Source: Gentiana macrophylla
Lineage: Eukaryota > Streptophyta > Magnoliopsida > Gentianales > Gentianaceae
Length of the DNA stretch: 64,000 nucleotides
Reading direction: 5' to 3'
Assembly (NCBI GenBank): GCA_026214975.1
Contig: CM047805.1
Coordinates: 115,439,845-115,503,844, forward strand
Every line of letters starts with the position of its first letter. Positions within the stretch are counted from its first letter, which is position 1. Below, in pieces: positions 54,906 through 64,000 of the stretch. The position numbers and the translations under genes were made by a program. The notes under the pieces were generated by a model. That model was not told where the DNA came from and made no database searches. It saw only the letters and a program-made list of their open reading frames with translations.

Positions 54906-55962
54906 TCAAGATTTAGACTTTAGACGTAAGGACTCCATATTTCCTACTTTAAGCTCAAAGCGTTCACTATGCAACACGGAAGGACTAGCTTCCATGAGCA
55001 TCTTGTTGTGGTCCTTCTCTTCTCTCTCTCTCAGCATTAGTCTCATAAACTGATGCTCAACGGTTTCTACTACAACCTCTCTATTCTTATGCCTCTCTAT
55101 CTCCATAATTTCCACCTTTCCTGAATCATAAGTCATTTTGCAACTTTCTGGCCTATTTTCTAGGGGCTCTAAGATTTTAAAAGATACTACATCATTATTC
55201 AACCTCTGAGTAATCTCCCCACTATCGAAATCCATGACTGCTCTGCTTGTCACTAAGGAAGGTCTTCCTAACAAAACTGGGGTAATTGGGTCCTCTAGTA
55301 TGTCTATAACCGTGAAATCAATTGGAAAAGTGAACCCACCTGCCTTAATCGTGCACTTCCTAAGCAGACTGGCAGGCATTTCTCTAGTTCTATCAACGAA
55401 ATTCATGGTTCTGGTTTGATTCATAACGACCGGAAGCTTAATATTTTGGCAGAGGGAAAAAGGTAGAATGTTGCAACTCGAGCCAGAGTCGCAGAGATCT
55501 AATCCTACTGATATACCATTAACAGAAATTGGAAGTCAGAACGTGCCAAGGTCTCCTAACTTCACCACGGTGCCTGAGTCTGGGTAATCCTCAGGCTCAG
55601 AGAACATCGTGTCGTGATCCTCTTCAGGATCATCAGAATCATAATCCGAAGACGATATTTCAATTAGCTCGATAGGGAACTCACCTGGACGATACGTGCC
55701 ATACTCCTCTAAGTTCTCTTCAGGCTCTTGCTTGATTGCTTCTTTCTCTTTTTCCAACCGCTTCTTAATAGCTTCGTATTGCTCCCTGACGGTGGATCCA
55801 GGGTACATAGAAATCGGTGTGACGTTCAATATTGTCCGAGGCATATTGCTTGACTTGTTTCCTCTTTTTCAACTTTGGTTTGATCGAATCTCTGATGTGT
55901 TCTGATCTTCCTATGAAAAAGACAAAATAAAACAAAGAAAAGGTTAGCAACTTCCGCTTCAA
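54906..55962 (-). pseudogene. Element C gag tail-aspartic protease (broken)
   Basis: Frame 55844-55536 starts MPRTILNVTPISMYPGSTVR and is acidic (ISSSDYDSDDPEEDHD). The active site lies between the frames at about 55520-55425: DLCDSGSSCNILPFSLCQN (DSG). Frame 55424-54906 continues with TMNFVDRTREMPASLLRKCT, FTFPIDFTVIDILEDPITPV and LLGRPSLVTSRAVMDFDSGE, the usual end of an Athila protease, followed by a Glu/Arg-rich tail. The capsid part of gag is absent: only about 0.3 kb separates 55962 from the primer site. Confidence 0.85.
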
Positions 55963-56222
55963 TTGGGTATGATCCCAACTGTTGTGGACCTACAAACTAA
56001 AATCAACAGGGAATAACACAGAATAACAGGGGCTATCATAATTCAATTTTTCAGGCCTCGGTAACCCGGGGGTAAACCACGGTAAACCGGCCCTGAAATT
56101 TCTCCTTCTGGTAGTTTAACAAGTGCAGATTTGATCCAGAACGACTCAAAACTCAAAATAAAAAAATTAAATAAACGACTTCTTAATCAGAATTAAATGT
56201 TTATATTTATAATTGGCCATTG

Positions 56223-56240
56223 TCCCCGACGACGGCGCCA
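56223..56240 (-). promoter_or_regulatory. Primer-binding site of C
   Basis: On minus TGGCGCCGTCGTCGGGGA, 7 nt inside the LTR. It differs at two positions from the tRNA-Asp site of A and E (TTGCC versus TCGTC region). Confidence 0.82.
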
Positions 56241-56247
56241 AAAATCT

Positions 56248-57694
56248 TGATCGCGTGTAAATCACTAACGCCGATATTACTAGCAAGAATACTAGGTACA
56301 TCATAGTATAGTAAATGCGAGTCAAGGTCGATCCTATAGAGACAATGCAACTGTAACTATAAACGATTCTAACCTAATTAAGAAGCAATATAAAGGCAGT
56401 CATGGACCAACAATAAACATAAAACAAACTTGGTATTTATCCCCCTCTTCTCACCGATCAACAAACTTGGATTAGTTAATCGTTACGTTTACTTCCCCAC
56501 ATAATTTCCTAAAATTAATCGAGCGAGCGTTTGATTTAATCATCAGCTACAGGTGCAACTCATACTCCTCTTTACTCTGACAATGGTAGTAGACAATCTA
56601 TATGCAATCTACCCTCCTTAATTGGTCCGTAATAGCTCATACGCATAAAGAACTAGAATTTACGATATCGAGCGCTAACTCATACCGCTAACCCGCCTAG
56701 ACAGCTGTCGACATTGATCAGCACGTTCCTAGGGTCCATTCAAGACTATGTCCAAACTTAGCACTTCACTATTCGTATTTCATGCCAGTTTACGATTACA
56801 ATAAGCAGATTGGCCAGATCTAACCTACTGTTAATTAAACCTATCGATCAACGTGGCTGTAGTGAATCCCAGTTTTAGGTTTTCTAATTATTGCCGCGGT
56901 AAACCGGTATAGACCGCCGGTTTACCGGGGTCGGCTTTACCTATTCCTGGACCTACATTGCTCACATATGATTAAAATAAGTAAATCATGGGGTCTTTAA
57001 ACATGCAGATTAACTAAAACACATAAATACGAACAGATCTACCATATTGAAGACAAAAAGGAACGTTCAAAGCTTCATACCTTCAACAATGGTGTTCTAG
57101 CTCGATCTACTCATGCTAAAGATGGTAGAGAAAGGGAGAAAACTTGAAATAACTCCTCAAAAGCTTGGAATAACTTTATTTCATCAAATTGTATAATGCA
57201 TAATGAATATAGTTGAGTGCTTATTAAAACTTATGAAGAACTATGTAATAATCTTTAGATACGGCCATATATAGATACAATGACCGACTTATGACTCTCT
57301 AAAACCCTAACCGACCTAGTAGTGGCGGCATAATCAATTTCGTGTTCCACAAGCCCTCGGTTTACCGGCCCTAGACCGCGGTAAACCGGGCCGAATTTTC
57401 TCCATTTTCTTCAGCAGACTTCTTCGTGGGCTTCAATCACTTGGCTCAATATACTTCTTTTGGTCCAGATCCATTCTCCAATACTCCAGATTCGGTACAT
57501 CCTATAAAACAAGCAAAACGAGACAAAACAGTACCAAATCTTCAGGAAAATAATGCAGAATTACGATCCTAGAAACACACACATAGAATTTAACACATAT
57601 TCCACACAATAACGAGCCTATATATCCTCTCTTGAGCATAATTTAGGGTGAATAAATGTATAATTATTGGTACCATTTAGGGCGTTAATTATCA
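56248..57694 (-). repeat. Right (5') LTR of C (1447 bp)
   Basis: Uninterrupted copy of the C LTR. It has the hairpin pair CGGTAAACCGG/CCGGTTTACCG (56897-56927) and CGGTTTACCG/CGGTAAACCG (57358-57388), and TATA-like ctatatatgg on minus (near 57267-57276). The end reads gcgttaattatCA where the left LTR has gcgttatCA. Confidence 0.93.
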
Positions 57695-58225
57695 CGTACT
57701 AAGGATATGTTCTTAGTCTTTGGGAACGATGATTTGGTATTACGAGGTTACACAGATGCCAGTTTTCAAACTGACGTGGATGACTTTAAGTCACAATCTG
57801 GATTTGTTTTCACGCTTAACGGCAGAGCAGTGAGCTGGAAGAGTTCCAAGCAAGAGACTACTGCAGATTCTATAATGGAAGCCGAGTACATAGCAGCCTC
57901 GGAGGCGGCAAATGAAGCAGTTTGGATGAAGAAGTTCATTACTGAACTTGGTGTAGTTCCCTCTATTGAAGGTCCAGTTCCACTGTACTGTGACAATAAT
58001 AGGGCAATTGCTCAGTCAAAGGAACCAAGGTCTCATCATAATTCCAAACATATATTACGGCGCAATCATCTTATTAGAGAGATAGTTGATAGAGAAGATG
58101 TAAGGATAAAGAAAGTTCACACGGATGATAACATAGCTGATCCGTTAACCAAGGCATTGTCACAAGCTAAACATGAGAAACATGTTCACATGTATGGGCT
58201 TAGGCATATGGGTGATTGGCTTTAG
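57695..58225 (+). pseudogene. Copia F RNase H, second part
   Basis: Continuation of the frame cut at 27138. Joining at the target duplication gives ILKHMK then RTKDMFLVFG. It reads YTDASFQTDVDDFKSQSGFV, SWKSSKQETTADSIMEAEYI and LYCDNNRAIAQSKEPRSHHN, ending GLRHMGDWL at 58225, a full copia RNase H with D, E and D residues and the real stop of pol. This exon-like piece is open (172 codons from an internal ATG) but has no promoter of its own. Confidence 0.93.
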
Positions 58226-58239
58226 GCCAAGAGGGAGAT
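58226..58239 (+). promoter_or_regulatory. Polypurine tract of F
   Basis: gccaagagggagat just before TGTTGAATAGG. Confidence 0.88.
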
Positions 58240-60072
58240 TGTTGAATAGGTGTCCTAAACCCAATCGGGTTGGACCGGATCCGACCGGGTCGGGTCATTT
58301 AAAGTCTATTTAAGTTCATGTAATAACTTTATTATGATTAATAAAAGCACTTTTGTTATTATATACTTTGTTTATTTATTAGACCAATTTGTGATATTAT
58401 GAATATGATAATGCCCTTAGTATTAAACTGTGATAGAGAAACCATGATAGTGATTATGGTTGATGAGATCTCTAATCGCTTTAACAAGTTTGATACTTAA
58501 ATGTCTTTAGGCTGATGTACTGTTGAATGGGGCTTTGACAGTGCGAACAGACTAGCATGTATTATATGTCTTCTATCTTTAAGGGCAGGGATATATCTCC
58601 TCTATCGAAGTGTAGTGACACTTGGACTATACGTGGACGTGTATTAGAGAATGCATACGTTAGACTGGCCCACTTACAACATTAAGTGTCACACTATATG
58701 CTTGATTGTGTAATTATCCTTAGGACCGAGTCTACATGGCATCATGGTGTGGATTGTCATGCTTTGACACTATTGAGGTTTCCCTTAGCCATGGGGCGAT
58801 CATACGGTAGTGATTGGGTGTGATATTGAAGCATGCGGAGTATACATGTAAGGTCATCTGGGAATCGCGTACCCTAAGAGTAGGAGTGAATATCCGAAAG
58901 GGCCTTCCCATAAGGAATGTCTAGTTCTCGTGAATCTTTGCAAAGTGGGAGTAAATAAGTTATTCCTAGAGTGCTTGATATCCAGATTATGGGATACGAT
59001 CAAGTTACGATCGTATGGATATTACTACAGCGATAGGATTCTATTTACACGCTAACCGAGCACATGAAAGGTAGTAGCCATTGCGTATTGACTCTTCCGA
59101 TGATTAGGGGTCATGGACGTGTTGCTAGACGCTATCCATGATCATTAGAGGTGAAGGGCATTTTCATAAATTGCATCTTATGTCTACGTCACACAATATG
59201 AATGTCGAGTCGGATTAAAATGCGGTTATAGTTGATGACCAAATAAGAAAAGTTTATCTCATGACTATAAAAGTTATAGTGGTAAATTAATATGGTGGTA
59301 TTTATTTATTATGAATAAATAAAATACAAGATATTAATTATACATAAATTATAATAATTAAAGAATATTCTGGAAGCCAATAAATTGGCAAGAGAGGTGC
59401 AAGTCACTAGTGTATAGAATACACTTGGATTGTACAATTTAATTAATAATATTACCATAATTTTAATACTGGATATTAATTGATTTTTGGAAAATAGATT
59501 TATGGTAATAAGATAAATATATTCAGTATAAGGATATTGACAATATTTAGTTTTTATTTAATATAAGATATTAAAATAAAAGAGATAAATCAATTAAGGA
59601 GATTTTTCTTACTTTATTAGGAGAAGCTTTTCTCTCATCAATCAATCTACTAAAGCTAATCCCAATCGGTTGGGGAAGACTGAGGCGTACACACACCTAC
59701 ATGAAAGAGGAGGTTGGCTAGCTCTTTTGTACATCACAATTCCAAAAAAGCTAATTGTTCTTGAGAAAATAGAGAGCTTCTTAGAGAGAGTATTGAGAGG
59801 GAGAAAAAGGTCGACTTAGCAGTCGAATTTTTCTAATAGCAATTCGGGAGGATTCCGGCAAGGCGTTCGTGTGGATAACTGAAAGAGGCCGGACGTTTGG
59901 ACGGCTCAGGCGCATCTACTTCTACCGGACGGTCAAAGCTTCGATCTTTAAGATCAAGAAAGGTATAATATTTGTCCTCCTTGCTATATGTTTATTGTTT
60001 AAACGAAGTCGATCCTTGGATCGGATATCAAATTTTAATTTTCCGCTGCGCTACTCATTTGATTTCCTAACA
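58240..60072 (+). repeat. 3' LTR of F (1833 bp)
   Basis: TGTTGAATAGG ... tttcctaaCA. Palindrome at 58278-58296 has one mismatch (GATCCGACCGGGTCGGGTC). The TATA box of the 5' copy (ctctataaaag, 20309) is replaced here by cctacatgaaag (59697-59708). No LINE is present. Confidence 0.94.
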
Positions 60073-61283
60073 ATAGCATCGTTCATTTGTTTGGTAGGGT
60101 TAATCATAGCTGCAAGAATCAAAGCCGGTCAATCCGAGAGTACATTAAATATATAAATAAATGAATAATGAAGTAACAAAAATAAAAAAAAAATAGTAAA
60201 GATTTTTACTAGGGGGACTAAGATCGGGATTCCCCCCGTAAGAATCACACCGAGAGGGAAGACATATCCCAATATGACAGTCCCCAATCCAATCTGGATC
60301 ACAATCGACGGGATGGACATTAACCAAATGAGCTCCTATATCAGTCCTGACTATCCCAGCGGCTTGGAAATATGTCTCAGCAATCTTAAGGAGAAGCCTT
60401 GATTGAAGGTTCATTTTTGGTGCCGCGTTTTGCGTTATAGCCCAAAAGTTTATGGAGCTCCTCAATAAACTTTACTTCATCATCATCAGGCTTGTCCTCC
60501 TTCACATCCTCGGTCTTCTAGGTTGTATTGGCAGCATAGTGTGGAAAGGGCCAACCCACTGACGATTCGACCTGCATACATCTCTCATTCCACGAATTCA
60601 CCCGGTTAGGAAGATCGAAGAGCAAATGACACTTGCCCTTTTGGGGAGCGAGCTGTCCGTCGACCCCTTGCCTTGAGAAAGAGTAAAATCTTAAAAATCT
60701 AGCATGGTGGGCTCTTTAACCAACAGTCTATATATCACGATGAACGCCATAACAACTCTCACTGCCCCTAAAGTGAGTTCGCAGGACAAAGTATGATATT
60801 CCCACAGGAACTCCACAAAAAAAGGGTCGAATGGGGGTCGGAGGCCTGCAACGAAATGATCATAATGAAACCACAAATAATATTTGGGATCGCGACCACA
60901 CATTTGAGTTGTGTTCCGGTCCTCTTCCTTCTCAAACCAAGTGAATCTATAGTCCGGCGACACATCGTAAACCGCCAATGAGGTCATGTGATCCTGATTA
61001 TCCTTGAATTTTTGCCTTTAACGCTCGACCTCCTTATCGAAGGCTTTATTTTCCGCGAGTTCACGAAGAGCAACCGCCGAGCGGACTTTTAGGGAGCTTT
61101 CTCATTTTCTTTCCCTTTCCATTTGGCCGTGACCGTGGGTTTCTTGGCAACGACTCTACCATGATCACTCACCCTAACCCTCTGAGCGGGTTGACCTGAG
61201 TTCGATAAACCTTCGCCATCTCCGCCCCTAGATCCATAACCGCGGGCCACAACATTGCTTTCGGTAGCCGATTCCGAAGACAT
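60073..61283 (-). pseudogene. Tat2 antisense gene (Transposase_28-like), with a likely intron
   Basis: ATG at 61283: MSSESATESNVVARGYGSRG, a Ser/Gly/Arg-rich N-terminus, then a basic stretch to KENEKAP. One frameshift near 61090 leads to KVRSAVALRELAENKAFDKE, a TAA near 61020, then MTSLAVYDVSPDYRFTWFEK, DPKYYLWFHYDHFVAGLRPP and FDPFFVEFLWEYHTLSCELT with VMAFIVIYRLL. GLRPPFDPFFVEFL aligns with GLRFPLSPGCIEVL of Tat1. A further frame, 60465-60210, reads KIAETYFQAAGIVRTDIGAH and is followed by intron-like sequence. Function unknown; truncated at 60073 by F. Confidence 0.6.
60110..60209 (-). other. Possible intron in the Tat2 antisense gene
   Basis: On minus: donor cccta|GTAAAAATC, T-rich interior, acceptor tttgattcttGCAG|ctatg; 100 bp. 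Supported only by splice-site form and base composition. Confidence 0.45.
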
Positions 61284-62091
61284 TCTGAAAGCATAAGGGC
61301 GATGTGGATTAATTATTGCCTAGGTTCAGAAGTTGGGCTGAGACTAACGAATAAGTTCAATCTTGACCCCTCGCCCCTTTTCCCACTCCAAAAATTTTTT
61401 AACCTAAATACTACAGGACGCATGCAAAAGGGATCGTGGGAATAACAGAATGAAGAACAAGGCCAAAGTTTCAAAAGAAAAATAATGCCTAAACTCTTGC
61501 AGATCAACAAAAAATCATACATGAGAACTATGATAACAAATCTTGTAATAGCAATGGAATGAAGGAAGAATTTTGAGGATTACCTGAAAGTTGGAGGAAA
61601 ATATGGATTTCTTATTGGATAAATGGTTGGAAACCTCGGAACTGCCAGAATCCACCAGAAATTGGTCAGAAACTATATTAAAACCACCGTCACTCTCTTA
61701 CTTTTCACCGGAGAATGCAAGGAAAACGCCGTAAACCACTTGCCTTTACCGGAGTTTTCTACTGGGAAAGAAACAATTTTCATAAAAGTGTGCAAATGAG
61801 GATACATGCCTCCATATATAGGCAAGATAGAGAGAGCGGGAAAACGATTCGTCGCGTCTGAAAATTTCGAAATTCAAACGTTATTATGAAACGCAAGGTA
61901 ATTGAAGCATCACCAACCAATCAGAAACCGTCGCTCATCATGTCAACCATCACATCCTTTACAGACCTGAGGTTATTCCTCCCCTAAGAGGCCACAGTCA
62001 ATTTGGTCGGCCACAGACATAAGCATGTTCGCTCCATAGCACAACACCTCACACCGGATCTCACGGATTCGATTGTAAACCCAGCGATATC

Positions 62092-63332
62092 TGTTGAAAT
62101 AGTGTCTTAAACCCAATCGGGTTGGACCGGATCCGACCGGGTCAGATCATTTCTACTATTTCTTTGTGTTTATACATATATTAAATGGTTTTTCTGTTGT
62201 CATATATACGTTCTTTTAAAGAACCAATTGTGAATTGTTACATGATAACGTCCTTAGTATTAAAATGTGATAGAGAAACCATGATAGGCAATTATGGTTG
62301 ATGAGATCTCTAATCACTTTAATAAGTTTGATACTTAAATGTCTCTAGGCTGAAGTACTGTTAAACAGGGCATTGATGGTACAAACATGCTAGCACGTAT
62401 TAGATGTCATCTGTCTTTAGGGCAGGGATAGATCTCGTCTATCGAAGTGTAGAGACACTTGAGCTGTACGTGGACGTGTATTAGAGAATGCATACGTTAG
62501 ACTGACCCACTTACACGGTTAAGTGTCACACTATGTGGCGGTTGTGTAACTATCCTTAGGACCGGAGTCTACATGGCATCACGGTGTGGATTGTCATGCT
62601 TTGACACTATTGAGGTTTCCCCTAGCCACGGGGCGATCATGCGGTAATGATTGGGTGTGATACTGAAGCATGCGGAGTATACATGTTTGGTCTTCTGGAA
62701 ATCACGTACCCTATCAGTAGGGGTGAATATCCGAAAGGGCCTTCTTATAAGGAATGTCTCACTCTCGTGAATCTTTGCAAAGTGGAAATAAATGAGTTAC
62801 TTCGAGAGAGCATGATATCCAGATTATAAGATACGGTCGTTAATGTTTGACACTCAACAAACGACCGTATGGATATTATTATAATAATAGGATTGTAAGT
62901 TACACGGTAACTGTTTCACATGAAAGGTAGTAGTCATTGCATTTGACTCTTCCGATGATTGGGGGTCACGGTGTGTTGCTAGACACTATCCCGTGATCGT
63001 TAGGCATGAAGGGCATTTTCATAATTTGCACTTTGTGTCTACGGCCAACATATTCGGAAGCCTATCGGGTCACACATATGAACATCTAGCCGGATTAAAA
63101 TATGGTTATAGATGATAACCAAATAAGGAAAGTTTATCTCGAGACTATAAAGGTTATAGTGGTAAATTAATATGGTGGTATTTATTTATTATGAATAAAT
63201 ATAATACAAGATATTAATTATGTTGATTAATTAAATATACACATAATGTATGTGTGCCGAAAATATATATGTATATTGATACACATGTATTTGTAAATTA
63301 ATTGATCATAATATTATATTAATTGATTAAAA

Positions 63333-63372
<40 letters not shown>

Positions 63373-64000
63373 TTGGATATATGTATAAGGCCCCACTTTC
63401 CAAGTACATTAGATATATTTGGATTGTGCGCATTGATTAATAAAATAAATAGTATTGTCATATATTAATATTAGATATTAATGACTATGGATTTGCAGAC
63501 ATGTGTAAATAGATTTATGGTTTTAAGATATATATAGTCAATATAAGATATTGACAATATATTGGAATATTTAATATAAGATATTGAATATTAATGAGAT
63601 AAACCAATCAATTATATTTTCCTTATTTTACTAGTAAAAGGTTTTCTTCCTCTCTACTCTACATTGGGGCACCACATCCATTATAAATAGGAGGTGGGTG
63701 TCAAGCTATTTTGTACATCACAACTCCAAGAGCTAATAGCTCTTGTGAAAAATAGAGAGATTTTTTAGAGAGAGGAAAGGCCGGTCTAGCAGCCGGATTT
63801 TTCTAGTAGCAATCCAATGGTGGATTCCGGCGGGTTGTTCGTGTGGACTACCAGTAGAGGCCGAACACTTGGGCGGCTCTATGCAGAACTACTCTCCTTA
63901 GACGGTCAAAGCATCGATCTTTTAGTTCAAGCAAGGTAACCACCGTCTTTAGCTTATTTGTTTATTGCTTAAACGAAGTCGATCTTGGGTCGATAGGAAA
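62092..64000 (+). repeat. Element G: copia LTR of the D/F family (runs off the window)
   Basis: Starts TGTTGAAATAGTG at 62092 (ctg before at 62091-62093 leaves a one-base uncertainty) and can be followed to the last base, about 40 bp before the expected tttcctaaCA end. Palindrome with one mismatch at 62130-62148; AC/TA microsatellite at 63332-63372; TATA box ttataaatag at 63681-63690. It could be a solo LTR or the 5' LTR of a full element. It resembles D more than F through most of its length. Confidence 0.92.

Larger units (their letters stand above)
27139..57694 (-). mobile_element. Element C: non-autonomous Athila-like element, split by D and E
   Basis: Minus orientation. The right LTR (5' LTR) is 56248-57694. 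The left LTR (3' LTR) is in three pieces. The internal part, 51751-56247, is only 4.5 kb, with primer site, gag tail-protease and one extra-ORF domain; no capsid, RT, RNase H or integrase. The target duplication is cctac (27134-27138) against cgtac (57695-57699), one mismatch. The F codons run across the junction as aag-cgt-act-aag, so the right copy is the original. C was inserted into F RNase H. Confidence 0.92.
19075..60072 (+). mobile_element. Element F: Ty1/copia LTR retrotransposon, host of Tat1, the LINE and C
   Basis: 5' LTR (19075-20582 plus 22276-22391), Met-tRNA primer site, 1.4-kb leader, gag, protease, integrase, RT and start of RNase H to 27138, rest of RNase H from 57695, polypurine tract, 3' LTR 58240-60072. 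Protease-integrase-RT order defines Ty1/copia. By eye its LTRs differ more than those of D, E or A, as expected for the host of the other insertions. It is inactive: many stops, and a 30-kb insertion in RNase H. The lineage is not assigned; long LTRs recall Tork/Angela types. Confidence 0.9.
60073..62091 (+). mobile_element. Tat2: fragment of another Tat-like element into which F is inserted
   Basis: The only recognisable content is an antisense gene on the minus strand with the same family domain as in Tat1, so the parent element would be on +. Bounded by F (left) and the G LTR (right). No LTR, integrase or polypurine tract of it was found in the window. The part from 61284 to 62091 holds no gene that I can support. 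Confidence 0.6.

Noticed and set aside
60073..64000. A host single-copy gene at the right end
   Set aside because: All frames there belong to the Tat2 antisense gene or to the G LTR; no plant housekeeping domain or gene structure is visible.

Overview
The window is a plant nuclear heterochromatic segment with no recognisable host gene. It is a stack of nested retrotransposons whose families (Athila-like and Tat-like Ty3/gypsy, Ty1/copia with an initiator-Met-tRNA primer site, plant L1-type LINE) occur together only in flowering plants. The species cannot be told from the sequence; a large-genome angiosperm, probably a eudicot, is my inference. Almost every coding region is broken by stops and frameshifts.

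Layout. (1) Element F, a Ty1/copia on +, runs from left of the window to 60072. Its 5' LTR (19075-22391) is cut by a Tat-like gypsy element (Tat1, ending at 19074) and by a 5'-truncated LINE (20583-22275). Its RNase H is cut at 27138/57695. (2) Tat1 (+) is itself cut in its integrase by element A, an Athila-like gypsy on - (1-14769, 3' LTR truncated by the window edge). (3) The F RNase H interruption is element C, a non-autonomous Athila-like element on - (27139-57694). Its left LTR was hit twice: by element D, a copia on + (27303-36681), and by element E, an Athila-like element on + (37709-51483). (4) Right of F lies part of another Tat-like element (Tat2, 60073-62091) with an antisense ORF, then the copia LTR G (62092 to window end). 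Target-site duplications support C, D, E and the LINE. The three pieces of the C left LTR add to 1448 bp against 1447 bp for its right LTR.

Gene content. A and E carry the gag-protease-RT-RNase H-integrase order. A also has, between integrase and 3' LTR, two tandem copies of the 'putative plant transposon protein' domain. C keeps only a protease piece and one copy of that domain. Tat1 and Tat2 carry an antisense gene, apparently spliced, between integrase and 3' LTR. D has near-identical LTRs around a thoroughly decayed pol, so it was probably mobilised in trans.

The most unusual signals are non-coding. Each Athila-like element carries its own short palindromic word in the LTRs and UTRs, nearly always as a pair spaced 19-21 bp start to start (about two helical turns): CCGGATCGATCCGG in A, CGGTAAACCG/CGGTTTACCG in C, GGACNGGCGTCC in E. 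All three also have a second polypurine-tract-like sequence about 0.9-1.2 kb upstream of the real one. E has a ~172-bp satellite-like array of about 14 units in its leader, and D has a cluster of strong hairpins in its leader.
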